DNA from: Streptomyces sp. A1136
GTDB lineage: Bacteria; Actinomycetota; Actinomycetes; Streptomycetales; Streptomycetaceae
Length of the DNA stretch: 64,000 nt
Assembly: GCF_004795055.1 (NCBI RefSeq)
Contig: NZ_SSBJ01000023.1
Coordinates: 62,001-126,000, forward strand
Direction: 5' to 3'
In this document: piece after piece, positions 34,778 to 43,061 of the stretch
Layout of the letters: each line of letters begins with the position of its first letter
How positions within the stretch are numbered: the first letter of the stretch is position 1
Notes under the pieces: model-generated
What the model was told of the DNA's origin: nothing
What the model saw: the letters and a program-made list of their open reading frames with translations, nothing else
Database searches by the model: none
Made by a program: the position numbers and the translations under genes

Positions 34778-35742
34778 ACGGCCACCGCCCGCCGCGGCGC
34801 GTCGTGCGCCGTCCCGGTGCGCCAGGCGTCGGCCCGCGTCGTGGGAATGATGGGAAGAATCCCTTCCTCGTTGCAGTGGATCCAGCTGGTCAGCACGGTG
34901 AGTACGTCCCAGCGGGCGTCGGTGTCCGGGAGCGGGGCGGTGCGGAGCACGCGCAGCCACTCCTCGACGTGCGCGGGGTCGGGCAGGTCGCGGGCGCAGG
35001 CGCCCCACGGTCCGGCCAGCGCGGCCAACCGGGCCAGGCAGGCGGTGACATCCAGGTCGTGCGCCGGGATCTCGGCCTCCGCGGTGCGCAGCAGCTCGGT
35101 CACCGTCTCCCCGGCCGCGACCGGGTCGGCGGCCTCGGTGCCGAGGAGCGGACCCGCGCACCAGGACCAGCCGGTCTGGTACGAGAAGAGCTGCAACTCG
35201 CGCGCGACGTCGACGGGTTCGTCGGCGGTGTGGATGAAGTTCAGCAGTCCGTTGACCCGCCCGATCCGGGTTCGCAGGTCCGTGCTGCGCGCGGCAGAGG
35301 GTTCGGCGGAGCCCTTGGCGGCGGTCAGGCGCACGCTGGCCGGCACGTCGCGTGCCGCGTCGCGGTCTTCGAGCAGGACGAGGAGGGCGGGCCCGGAGGA
35401 CAACAGCGGGTCCACCAGGGCGATCCGCTGGGCGGACGCGGCGTTGAACTGGTAGCGCCACAGTTCGCGCACGAGCAGCGGGTCGAAGCGCAGGGTGGTC
35501 GCGGCGACCGGGTGCCAGGCGAGCGACCTCAGGATGTCGAGGATCGCCTCACAGCGGCGTCCGGCCACGGCGTCGGGCTTCAGGACGACGAAGGTGTGTC
35601 GGTGGAGTGCGTCGGTGGCGATGACCGGGGCGAGGGCGGCGAGCGCCTCCCGCATGTAGGGGTCGTGGCGGTAGGCCTCTGCCTTCCGGGGATCCCGGGT
35701 CAGGGTGTCCAGGGCCCGGGGGCCGATGGCGGAGTGCGACAC
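34774..35742 (-). CDS. NDK-like protein with C-terminal extension
   Basis: 322 aa from a GTG start. Residues about 45-195 match a nucleoside-diphosphate-kinase fold: TFVVLKPDAVAGRR, then SGPALLVLLE, and NFIHTADEPVDVARELQLF, in which the His of NFIH aligns with the phospho-accepting histidine. The family is usually about 150 aa. Here about 40 residues precede and about 120 follow the domain, so it is a specialised relative. It likely transfers phosphate to a pathway intermediate, or has become a structural homologue. Gene order places it between the formyltransferase and aminotransferase. Confidence 0.65.
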   Translation of the reverse strand: MSHSAIGPRALDTLTRDPRKAEAYRHDPYMREALAALAPVIATDALHRHTFVVLKPDAVAGRRCEAILDILRSLAWHPVAATTLRFDPLLVRELWRYQFNAASAQRIALVDPLLSSGPALLVLLEDRDAARDVPASVRLTAAKGSAEPSAARSTDLRTRIGRVNGLLNFIHTADEPVDVARELQLFSYQTGWSWCAGPLLGTEAADPVAAGETVTELLRTAEAEIPAHDLDVTACLARLAALAGPWGACARDLPDPAHVEEWLRVLRTAPLPDTDARWDVLTVLTSWIHCNEEGILPIIPTTRADAWRTGTAHDAPRRAVAV

Positions 35743-35746
35743 GGTC

Positions 35747-36595
35747 TCAGCTCCCCTCGCGTACGGGTGTCGTGTCGAGTACGGGTGTCGTGGTCAGCCG
35801 CATGCCACCCAAGGGCAGGGGGGTGCCGTCGGCGAGGACGACGCGGCTTCCGTCGGGGTGGGTGCCGGCGGCCAGCGCGAGCGATCCGGCGGCGAAGGCC
35901 CGCACGGTCCACTCCAGGCAGGGCCGGTCGCTGAGGCGCTTTTGGTCGAGCTCCTGGGCACGGGCGTCGACGCCCGGCCGGACGGGGACGGCAGGCCCCT
36001 GGCACAGGATGGCTCCGCCGTCGTGGGTGCCGTCGACGAGGAAGCAGGAGGTTCGGGTGGTGGGGTGACCGAGCCGCATGGCCGCGGCCACCGGGTCGTT
36101 GCCGATCAGCACCCGGCGGTGCTCGCGGTCGAGGACGGTGAGGTCGCCCGGGTGCTGGTTGATCATCCGGCCGTGGTGACGGGTGAGCAGGTTCCCCTCG
36201 ATCCAGCGGTGGTAGGCGAGGACGACGAGGTCCAGCGCACCGTTGTCGCGTTCCCAGGCGGCCATCCGCGCGTCGAGCCCGTCGTGCCACAGCCGGGCCC
36301 GTTGCCGGTAGGCGGCACGGGCGTCGGAGGTGGTGGCCGCCGAGGCGGTTCCGCAGCGGGCGTCGAAGTCCCCCGGCCATGCCTCGATGCCGTGTTCCCG
36401 GGCGAGGGCGAGCGCCGGGGACCGGGTGCCGTGTGAGGCGACCAGGGCCACCCGGAAGCGGCCCGGCTCTCGGTGTTGCAGGTCGATCAGGGTGCTCAGG
36501 TTCGCGCCGGTGGCCGAGACGAGCATGCCGATCCGCAGCGGTCCGTCGTCGCCGACGCGACGCCTGAGGAGGGGGACGGCCCCGGCGGTCGGCAT
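35747..36595 (-). CDS. PurN/Fmt-like formyltransferase
   Basis: 282 aa. The N-terminal nucleotide-binding segment reads IGMLVSATGANLSTLIDL, as in GAR transformylase. The catalytic triad equivalents are visible: NQHPGDL (Asn and His; NIHPSLL in PurN) and HDGGAILCQG (Asp). It should transfer formyl from N10-formyl-tetrahydrofolate to an amine. The substrate is unknown; a sugar or nucleotide amine is suggested by the adjacent deacetylase-like, NDK-like and aminotransferase genes. The start overlaps the deacetylase-like stop (TGATG). Confidence 0.75.
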   Translation of the reverse strand: MPTAGAVPLLRRRVGDDGPLRIGMLVSATGANLSTLIDLQHREPGRFRVALVASHGTRSPALALAREHGIEAWPGDFDARCGTASAATTSDARAAYRQRARLWHDGLDARMAAWERDNGALDLVVLAYHRWIEGNLLTRHHGRMINQHPGDLTVLDREHRRVLIGNDPVAAAMRLGHPTTRTSCFLVDGTHDGGAILCQGPAVPVRPGVDARAQELDQKRLSDRPCLEWTVRAFAAGSLALAAGTHPDGSRVVLADGTPLPLGGMRLTTTPVLDTTPVREGS

Positions 36596-37776
36596 CAGGC
36601 GGCGTCCGCGACGGCGAGGGAGGCCCACTGGGCGTGGGTGGCCGCGAGCATGCCGTCGGGCACCTGGCTCGCGTCGAGGGGAGTGAGCCCGAAGGCGCGG
36701 TGGGCGGTCCCGGCGGCCAGGTCCCAGAGGCCGGCGCCCGTGAGGTCGTGGTCCATGGCGTTGCGCACCTGCCGGGCCAGGGGCTGCGAGCCGGCCGCGA
36801 CGATGCCGCCGTCCTGGTACCACAGGCCGTTCTCCTCACCCTGGGTCAGGTCCTGGCCGCCCAGGCGCGCGGAGTCGCAGCGGTCGGTCATCATCATGGA
36901 GTTCTCAAGTCCCATGAGGTTGACCGCCCGGGAGGCGATGGCCAGGTCGACGTGCTCGCCGTCGAAGTTGATGCAGGCGGCGATCCGGCCAGAGGCGGCC
37001 TCCCGCATGATGGCCGCCGGCACAGGGCCGGCGATCTCGTCCATCGCGTCCAGGGTCCAGCCCGGCAGGTCGTACGAGGCGAGGGTCGCCTCACGGGCCT
37101 CGCGGGCCCTGGTGGTCCGGAACGCGTGCCGGATGTTGAGCGGCATGTCGTTGAAGAGGTGGTCGGTCACGACCCGCGCCCCGGCGCCGTTCCACTCGGC
37201 GTCCCAGGCGATGTCGACGATGTCCTTCACCAGGTGCGCGCTCAGGCGCGGGTCGGTTCGGGTGAAGTGGCCGAGCGCGGGCCGGACCCCGTGACCGAGC
37301 AGCATGGGGACGACCCAGTCGAACCCGGGGTGGCGGGCGTACGTCTGGCCGTGGAAGTCGGAGGCGGCCGAGAAGGCGTCCGGCGAGAGGACCATGTAGC
37401 ACAGCCCGTACTCACCGAGACGGGCCAGCCGTTCCCATTCCGAGCGGGTCGGAGCCCAGACGGTGTCGGCCGGGGTGCCGCCGTGGCTGGAGAGCAACGG
37501 GCCCTCCAGCGCGACGCCGACGACGTGCGGGATGCGGCCGGCGCGCCGCATCGCGTCGTAGCGGCGCATGAACCTCTCGAACTCGCCGAGCCGGTGATGG
37601 TGCAGGTACAGCGTCGGGATGCTGAGGACCCCCTCCCTGGCGCAGATCTCCTCCAGGAGTTCGAGGTCCAACAGGGAGAACTCGGAGAAGTCCACGCCGG
37701 CAAAGCCATGGCAGTGGACCTCCACCGGGAGCAGCGGGGTGTGGGTCTGCTCGGCGGGGCCAGACGGGTTCGCCAT
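36595..37776 (-). CDS. NagA-like amidohydrolase
   Basis: 393 aa. Motifs follow N-acetylglucosamine-6-phosphate deacetylase: VEVHCHGFAGVDFS (HxH), VALEGPLLSSHGG (metal Glu), ALGHFTR, DHLFNDMPLN, FDGEHVD, and MMMTDRCD containing the catalytic Asp. Spacing is normal. A role in removing an N-acyl group from a sugar-like or amino intermediate is inferred; together with the formyltransferase it could swap acyl groups. First gene of the leftward central operon, starting just inside the divergent promoter region with repeated TTGNCAA sites. Confidence 0.75.
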   Translation of the reverse strand: MANPSGPAEQTHTPLLPVEVHCHGFAGVDFSEFSLLDLELLEEICAREGVLSIPTLYLHHHRLGEFERFMRRYDAMRRAGRIPHVVGVALEGPLLSSHGGTPADTVWAPTRSEWERLARLGEYGLCYMVLSPDAFSAASDFHGQTYARHPGFDWVVPMLLGHGVRPALGHFTRTDPRLSAHLVKDIVDIAWDAEWNGAGARVVTDHLFNDMPLNIRHAFRTTRAREAREATLASYDLPGWTLDAMDEIAGPVPAAIMREAASGRIAACINFDGEHVDLAIASRAVNLMGLENSMMMTDRCDSARLGGQDLTQGEENGLWYQDGGIVAAGSQPLARQVRNAMDHDLTGAGLWDLAAGTAHRAFGLTPLDASQVPDGMLAATHAQWASLAVADAA

Positions 37777-37807
37777 CGATCATCCCTCTTCGTGTTCTTC
37801 TACGGAG

Positions 37808-37838
37808 TTGTCAAGAAACCTTTGACAAGAGTTGCCTG
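37808..37838. promoter_or_regulatory. TTGNCAA operator cluster in divergent promoter (left part)
   Basis: Three heptamers: TTGTCAA (37808-37814), TTGACAA (37822-37828) and TTGCCTG (37832-37838). The first two are inverted copies with a 7-bp gap; the last two are spaced 10 bp start to start, as in the regulator promoters. A further CTGACAA lies at 37853-37859. The cluster is 32-62 bp upstream of the NagA-like start and about 200 bp upstream of the HAD gene, so it may serve both operons. Confidence 0.55.
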
Positions 37839-37915
37839 AGTGGAGGACTGGGCTGACAATACCATCGCCTCACACGCAGGCAAGGGCGTGCCCAAAATCG
37901 ACATAATCCCAGGTG

Positions 37916-38000
37916 TTGGCAGCTCGTACCGCCTTGGCAGAGTTGTCAATGAACCCTCTTTTCACCTTGACTGCGTTGCCAACATTGCCTACGTTGATCA
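37916..38000. promoter_or_regulatory. Array of TTGNCAA-like heptamers with 9-bp period
   Basis: Heptamers begin at 37916 (TTGGCAG), 37934 (TTGGCAG), 37943 (TTGTCAA), 37967 (TTGACTG), 37976 (TTGCCAA), 37985 (TTGCCTA) and 37994 (TTGATCA). Starts fall on exact multiples of 9 bp within each of the two blocks. CTGTCAA at 38009 is off register. The array ends about 20 bp before the GGAGG of the HAD gene. The base composition is clearly less GC-rich than the flanking genes. Interpreted as a multi-site operator of the rightward operon. Confidence 0.5.
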
Positions 38001-38034
38001 GGCAAGCACTGTCAAAGGAGTCGGAGGAGAGCCT

Positions 38035-38712
38035 GTGCGGCACCAGCTCGTGGTCTTCGACAACAGCGGCGTCCTGGTGGACAGCGAGTACCTCGCCAAC
38101 CGCCTCCTCGCCGAGATGCTCACCTGCGAGGGGGTGGCGACGACCTTCGTCGACGCCGTCACGCACTACCTGGGGAAGTCCCTCGCCGACGTGTTCGCCA
38201 CGGTCCGCCGGCGCACCGGCACCGACCTCCCCGAGGACTTCGGCGCCCGGTTCCACGCCCGCCTCTTCGACGTCTTCGAGCGGGAGCTGACGGCGATGCC
38301 CGGCGTCCACGCGGTGCTTGACGACCTCGATGCCCTGGGCGTGCCATACTGCGTCGCCTCCAACGACACGGTGGACCGGGTGGGCGTCACCCTCGGGCTC
38401 ACCGCGCTCGCCCCGCGGCTGGCCGGACGAGTCCTGGGCGCCGATCTCGTGGCCCGGCCCAAGCCCGCCCCCGACCTCTTCCTCCTCGCCGCCGAGCGCT
38501 TCGGCGTCGCTCCCGGCGAGTGCCTCGTGATCGAGGACAGCCCCCGCGGGGTCGCCGCCGCCCGCGCCGCCGGTACGACCGTTCTCGGCCTGGCGACCCT
38601 CACTCCCCGCGCACGGCTCGCCGACGCCCACCGTGTGCTCGGCTCCCTGTCGGAACTGCGCCCGCTGCTTCCGGCCCTGTGCACGGCACCCGACTTCCTG
38701 GAAGCCCGCTGA
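38035..38712 (+). CDS. HAD-superfamily hydrolase with atypical motif I
   Basis: 225 aa from GTG 38035 with GGAGG 7 nt upstream. The frame is open further upstream but that part is the operator array. The layout is that of beta-phosphoglucomutase/phosphoglycolate phosphatase-type HADs: DSEYLANRLLAEML cap start, CVASND (motif II), RPKPAPDLFLLAAERFGV (motif III), VIEDSPRGVAAARAAG (motif IV). Motif I reads FDNSGVLVDSE: nucleophile Asp9 is kept but the second Asp is Ser11. Phosphonatases and dehalogenases also vary here, so it may not be a simple phosphatase. First gene of the rightward operon. Confidence 0.8.
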   Translation: MRHQLVVFDNSGVLVDSEYLANRLLAEMLTCEGVATTFVDAVTHYLGKSLADVFATVRRRTGTDLPEDFGARFHARLFDVFERELTAMPGVHAVLDDLDALGVPYCVASNDTVDRVGVTLGLTALAPRLAGRVLGADLVARPKPAPDLFLLAAERFGVAPGECLVIEDSPRGVAAARAAGTTVLGLATLTPRARLADAHRVLGSLSELRPLLPALCTAPDFLEAR

Positions 38713-39572
38713 TGACCGACGACCGCCGCCTCGGCCTGCACGTCCTCGACCTCGACGGGACCCTGCTGCGCTCCGACGCCACCCTCAGCCCGTACGCCCG
38801 CGACGGGCTCAACGCCCTGCTGGACGCGGGCACGGCGTTGACCGTGGCCAGTGCCCGCAGTGCGGTGGCCATCCGCGAACTGCTCGCGGGCGTCCGGCTG
38901 ACCCTGCCCGTCATCGAACTGAACGGCGCCTTCCGCACCGACCTCGCCACCGGACACCACCTCGCGCACGCCACCCTCGGCCCGGCGGCGGCGACCACCG
39001 CCCTCGACGCCCTCGCCCGACTGGCCGCCGAACCCGTGCTGACCACCTGGGACGGCTCCGGCGACCACCTGCTGTACGGCCCGTGCGCCGACCCGGCGAC
39101 CGCCTGGTACATCGCCGAGAAGCGGGCGTACGCCGACCCGCGGCTGGGCGCGTACCGGGACCCGTACGCCGCGGTCGCGGGGGTGCGGACGGCCGCCCTC
39201 GTCGCCTTCGTCCCCGACGAGGAGGCCGAGGCCGCCACGGCGACACTCGAAGCGGCGCTGACCGGCGCGGCCGGCGTCATGGCGGCGGCCAACCGCTACG
39301 TCCCCGGCTGGACCGAGATCCAGATCGCGCACCCGGAGGCCGAGAAGGGCCTCGCGGTGCGCGGGCTCGCCCGGGACGCCGGACTCGCCGACGCCCGGCT
39401 GACCGTCTACGGGGACCACCTCAACGACCTGCCCATGTTCGCGGTCGCCGAGCGCGCCATCGCCCCCGCCAACGCCCATCCGCACGTACTGGCCCGGGCG
39501 TCCGTCGTCACCGCCGCCAACGACGAGGACGGCATCGTCCGGTACCTGCTCGACGGGGCCCCGCCGTGCTGA
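38712..39572 (+). CDS. Cof-type HAD phosphatase
   Basis: 286 aa, start overlapping the previous stop (TGATG). HAD-IIB (Cof) features: LDLDGTLLRSDATLSPYARDGL, TVASARSAVAIRELL, PVIELNGA, and the late motif TVYGDHLNDLPMFAVAERAIAPANAHP. The large C2-type cap lies between. Cof proteins dephosphorylate sugar phosphates, cofactors and nucleotides. It sits between another HAD and a nucleotide-kinase-like gene, with overlaps at both ends, and probably acts on a phosphorylated pathway intermediate. Confidence 0.85.
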   Translation: MTDDRRLGLHVLDLDGTLLRSDATLSPYARDGLNALLDAGTALTVASARSAVAIRELLAGVRLTLPVIELNGAFRTDLATGHHLAHATLGPAAATTALDALARLAAEPVLTTWDGSGDHLLYGPCADPATAWYIAEKRAYADPRLGAYRDPYAAVAGVRTAALVAFVPDEEAEAATATLEAALTGAAGVMAAANRYVPGWTEIQIAHPEAEKGLAVRGLARDAGLADARLTVYGDHLNDLPMFAVAERAIAPANAHPHVLARASVVTAANDEDGIVRYLLDGAPPC

Positions 39573-40222
39573 TCGTCCTGGAAGGCATCGACGGCAGCGG
39601 GAAGACCACCGTGGCAAGGTTGGTCGCGGACGCCCTCGCCCCGGACGGCGCGACCCGCGCCGGAAAGCAGGACGTCGGCGCCGCCGACCCGACGACCGAG
39701 GCCCGGTCCGCGGCCCTGCGCGACCTCATCTGGTCCTCCCCCGAGGGGCAGGGGGACACCTTCGGGGCCGCCCACTGGATCCTGCTGATCGCCTCCTGGT
39801 ACGCGGGCCTCGCCCGGCTCCGGGCCGACCTGGCGGACCCGGACACCGTCACCGTGATGGACGGCTGGTACTACCGCAACATCGCCAAGACCCTCGTGCG
39901 CGAACCGCTGGACCCCGGCTGGGTCGAGTCGCTCTTCACGCCCGTGCCGGAACCCGCGCTGACCGTCCTGCTGGACGTCGAACCCGACGTCGCCTGGTCG
40001 CGCCGTGACACGTTCAAGGAGACCGAGCTCGGCCGCTGGGACGGGTACACCGGCCCGGCACGCGAGTCCTTCCTCGGCTACCAGTCGGTCGTCCGCCGCG
40101 AATTGCGGCGGATGGCGGCCGAGCGCGATTGGCTCGTCCTGACCCCGCACACGAACGATCCGCCGGCACGCACCGCGGCGGCGGTGACGGCCGCGGTGCG
40201 CGCGCTGAGGAGAACCCCATGA
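39566..40222 (+). CDS. Thymidylate-kinase-like P-loop kinase
   Basis: 218 aa, GTG start inside the Cof gene end (7-nt overlap). The Walker A is GIDGSGKTT, identical in form to TMP kinase; a DGWYYRN segment occupies the DRY/DRF position and VLLDVEPDVAWSRRD is the LID-region motif. Genuine TMP kinase uses LDxxPEeALxR; the differences suggest another substrate. It probably phosphorylates a nucleotide-like or small pathway compound. The stop overlaps the next start (ATGA). Confidence 0.75.
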   Translation: MLIVLEGIDGSGKTTVARLVADALAPDGATRAGKQDVGAADPTTEARSAALRDLIWSSPEGQGDTFGAAHWILLIASWYAGLARLRADLADPDTVTVMDGWYYRNIAKTLVREPLDPGWVESLFTPVPEPALTVLLDVEPDVAWSRRDTFKETELGRWDGYTGPARESFLGYQSVVRRELRRMAAERDWLVLTPHTNDPPARTAAAVTAAVRALRRTP

Positions 40223-41172
40223 GCCCTACCCGCGACGTGGTCGGCACCTCCGACCTCGACATCTTCGCCTGCGCGCTCGCCGGCGGCGCCGACGTACGGC
40301 CCCCCGTGGACCGACCCGACCTACTGCCCGTCGCCACCTCCCCGCTCGCCCTGCGCATCCGCAGGACCTACGAGGAGACCCGCTCCGCCGCCGGCCGCGA
40401 CGTCGGGGAACCGCCGGTCTCCCGGGGCGGCCCGCTGCCCGAACCCCTCCCGTACCAAGGAGAAACCGTGATCGACTACCTCGACCAGCTCACCGTCGAC
40501 TGGTCCGACTTCGAGAGGGCGGGTGAGATCACCCGCGATGTCGTCCACCGCCTCGCGGACGACAAGGAGTCCCTGCGCCGACTCGTCTACGGCGTGGAGG
40601 ACAAGCCGGAGCTGCTCGCCATGTGCGAGCGCCACCAACTGCTCGACTACATCGTCTTGTACGACGCGCTGGACCGCGGCATCCGGCTACGCCTGCACAT
40701 CTCGACCGAGGACCACTTCGATCGCCCCCACGACCACCGGTTCTCCTTCTCCAGCCGCATCGTGACGGGGGGCTACACCCACACCTGGTACCACATGGAC
40801 GGCGACCCCTACGCCGGCGGCCCCGACCCGGAAGCGCGCCAGTACCTCAACCGACACAACCCCGACCCGCGCGCCGAGGGCCTGCTGGACCGGCTGACGC
40901 CGCACATCGTGCGCCGCGAGGAGCCGGGCAGCTGCTACACGCTGCACCACAGCGCCATCCACACCACCTTCACCACCCCCGACACCGTCTCGCTCTTCCT
41001 GCGCGGACCGGTCGAGAAGGACCGCTCCGTGATCATGGACAAGGCGGAGGGCACGTTGTGGTGGCGCTTCGGCCGCGAGAACGAGCCCGAACAGCGGCGC
41101 GAGCAGAAGGCCATGGGCCTCGCCGCGTACCGGCAGATCCGGGAGCGGCTGGAGAAGCTCGGCGTCATCTGA
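40219..41172 (+). CDS. Cupin-like protein 1 with N-terminal extension
   Basis: 317 aa from ATG 40219 (GAGGAGA upstream). Residues about 84-317 are similar to the next gene's product: DWSDF, HDHRFSFSSRI, GSCYTLHHSAIHTTF, FLRGPVEKDRSVIM. His-rich beta segments (HxH plus a later His pair) suggest a metal-binding double-stranded beta-helix. Residues 1-83 have no counterpart. A GTG at 40468 with AAGGAG just upstream could begin a shorter 234-aa form, so two in-frame products, or a fusion of a small gene to the cupin gene, are possible. Function unknown. Confidence 0.6.
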   Translation: MSPTRDVVGTSDLDIFACALAGGADVRPPVDRPDLLPVATSPLALRIRRTYEETRSAAGRDVGEPPVSRGGPLPEPLPYQGETVIDYLDQLTVDWSDFERAGEITRDVVHRLADDKESLRRLVYGVEDKPELLAMCERHQLLDYIVLYDALDRGIRLRLHISTEDHFDRPHDHRFSFSSRIVTGGYTHTWYHMDGDPYAGGPDPEARQYLNRHNPDPRAEGLLDRLTPHIVRREEPGSCYTLHHSAIHTTFTTPDTVSLFLRGPVEKDRSVIMDKAEGTLWWRFGRENEPEQRREQKAMGLAAYRQIRERLEKLGVI

Positions 41173-41240
41173 CGTCCGACACGCCCCCTTGCCCATCGGC
41201 ACCGGACGACCGGTGCCCTCCACAGGAGACCACCACCACG

Positions 41241-42026
41241 ATGACCATCGAGACGGCAGATCGGGTACACGTCAACAACACCGTCGTCGAACTCTTCGAC
41301 AGCGTCGGCCCCATCGACTGGGAGGACCTGCCCGCCGCGGCGGAGCTGACACAACGGCTCATCCGCGAGTTCGCCGCGGACAAGGCCCTGTTCCGCAAGC
41401 TCCTGCTGGCTGTCGAGCACGACCCGTACCTGTGGGCCAAGTGCGAGGAGGACTTGGTCGAGGACAAGATCGTGCTCTGGGACGACGTGGACAAGGGCCT
41501 GCGCATCAGGCTCCGGATGTCCACCGACCACCAACAGCAGCTCGCCCACAACCACCGCTTCTCGTTCACCAACCTCGTCCTGCGCGGCACCTACCTGCAC
41601 CGCAATTACGTGGCCCGCAACGGCTTCGACGAGAACACCCTGCCGGACGACGTCCAGCCGCAGATGCTCCACGAGGACCGTGCGGGCGAGTGCTTCACCA
41701 TCCACCACAACGCGCTCCACTCCACGCCTTTCACCGAGTTGGGCACGATCTCCCTCGTCCTGCGCGGCAATCCGGTCAAGGACCGGGCGCCGGTCATGTT
41801 CAAGGAGGCCCGCGGCCGTGACGAGGCGCTGCGTCGGTTGCAGGACGCCCCGGACCCCGGGCGCGGCGAGCTGTCGGAGATAGAGCCGGACACGGCCGAG
41901 GTCGGCACCATGTTCTGGCGCGTCGGTGAGGACCGCGAGTCCGACGAGCGCCGTGCCGAGCGTCGGATGACCAAGGAGAAGTACCACTACTGGTGCCGCC
42001 GGCTGGAAGAGCTGGGGATCATCTGA
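41241..42026 (+). CDS. Cupin-like protein 2
   Basis: 261 aa from ATG 41241. Paralogue of the preceding protein: IDWEDLPAAAELTQRL aligns with its VDWSDFERAGEITRDV, NHRFSFTNLVLRG with DHRFSFSSRIVTG, and GECFTIHHNALHSTPF with GSCYTLHHSAIHTTF. Both end in a basic helix with LE(E/K)LG(V/I)I. The HxHRFSF motif and the late histidines could hold a mononuclear metal. The pair may form a hetero-oligomer. I do not recognise a named family. The next gene starts directly after the stop. Confidence 0.6.
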   Translation: MTIETADRVHVNNTVVELFDSVGPIDWEDLPAAAELTQRLIREFAADKALFRKLLLAVEHDPYLWAKCEEDLVEDKIVLWDDVDKGLRIRLRMSTDHQQQLAHNHRFSFTNLVLRGTYLHRNYVARNGFDENTLPDDVQPQMLHEDRAGECFTIHHNALHSTPFTELGTISLVLRGNPVKDRAPVMFKEARGRDEALRRLQDAPDPGRGELSEIEPDTAEVGTMFWRVGEDRESDERRAERRMTKEKYHYWCRRLEELGII

Positions 42027-43061
42027 ATGGCCATCCGACGGGTCACCCCGGGGCCGGGGGCAGTGCGCTACGGGCTCATCGGGCCCGGCTCCCACGCGCG
42101 GGAGAACCTGCTGCCCGCCCTGGCCGAGCTGGACGGCGCCGTGCTGACCGCCGTGGCGGCGCGGCGGCCCGAGGCCGCCGCCGAGGCGGCCCGGCGCTGG
42201 GGCGCGCGGCTGTGGACCGACGACTGGACCGATCTGGTCGAGGGCGACGGCGGCCCCGCCGTCGACTGCCTGGTCGTGGCCGGCTCCCCCGCGCTGCACG
42301 CCGAGGTCCTCGGGCGTGCGCTCGCCGCGGGCGTCAGCGTCTTCGTCGAGAAGCCGCCGGCGCCCGACACCGCCACGCTTGAACGGTTGGTCGCGGCCGA
42401 ACGGGCCGCGCCGACCGGGACGGTGGCGTTCGTCGGCTTCAACTTCCCGTACGGGCAGTCCTACCGCAAGCTCCGCGACACGCTGCGCCCCCACGGGACG
42501 CTGCGCACCCTGGACGTGCGGATGGTCTCGGCCAAGCCGATGTCGCCCGTCTGGGGCAGTGCCACGGTTGAGGACAGCCTGCTTCAGGGTCTGGGCACCC
42601 ATGCCGTCGACCTGGCCCTGCGGGAACTGGGCGTCCCCGACCGGATCACCGCCCGGCGCGCCGACATCGACGCGCGCAGACGCGCGTTCAGGATCCTGCT
42701 CGAATACGCCGACGGGCGACTCGCCTGCCTCCTCGTGGGCAACTACTCCAACCGCTTGGAGTACCGGTGCGAGCTGGTGACCGACGAGGGTGTGGTCGGC
42801 GGCCTCGACCACTTCAACACGCTGACGGTCGCCCGCCCGGCGACGGCTCCCGGCGCCGGCTTCCTGGACGGCAAGGAGACGCTCCGCCACGACTGGCCGG
42901 GCCGCCGCGGCGGATACGGCCGGACCGGCTACGCCACCGAACTGGAGAGCTTCCACCGGAGCGTAGTGCGGGGCGGACCCGGTGACTCGCCGCTCTCGTC
43001 GTGCCTGGACGTGTACCGCGTACTCGACGAGGTCCGCCGCCAGACGGGGGTACTCGCGTGA
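42027..43061 (+). CDS. Gfo/Idh/MocA-family oxidoreductase
   Basis: 344 aa. The N-terminal Rossmann fold reads YGLIGPGSHARENLLPAL, followed by AVAARRPEAAAEAARRWG, and the diagnostic VFVEKPPAPD contains the EKP motif with the catalytic Lys. The middle TVEDSLLQGLGTHAVDLAL supplies the expected GxHxxDL substrate-site His/Asp. Such enzymes reduce or oxidise alcohols, often on sugars or amino-sugars, with NAD(P). The gene directly abuts its neighbours, so it is part of the same pathway. Substrate unknown. Confidence 0.88.
   Translation: MAIRRVTPGPGAVRYGLIGPGSHARENLLPALAELDGAVLTAVAARRPEAAAEAARRWGARLWTDDWTDLVEGDGGPAVDCLVVAGSPALHAEVLGRALAAGVSVFVEKPPAPDTATLERLVAAERAAPTGTVAFVGFNFPYGQSYRKLRDTLRPHGTLRTLDVRMVSAKPMSPVWGSATVEDSLLQGLGTHAVDLALRELGVPDRITARRADIDARRRAFRILLEYADGRLACLLVGNYSNRLEYRCELVTDEGVVGGLDHFNTLTVARPATAPGAGFLDGKETLRHDWPGRRGGYGRTGYATELESFHRSVVRGGPGDSPLSSCLDVYRVLDEVRRQTGVLA

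Noticed and set aside
37840..38034. Longer N-terminus for the first HAD protein, starting at 37840
   Set aside because: The added 65 residues match no HAD domain and overlap the repeated heptamer array. The GTG at 38035 has GGAGG at good spacing and begins just before motif I.
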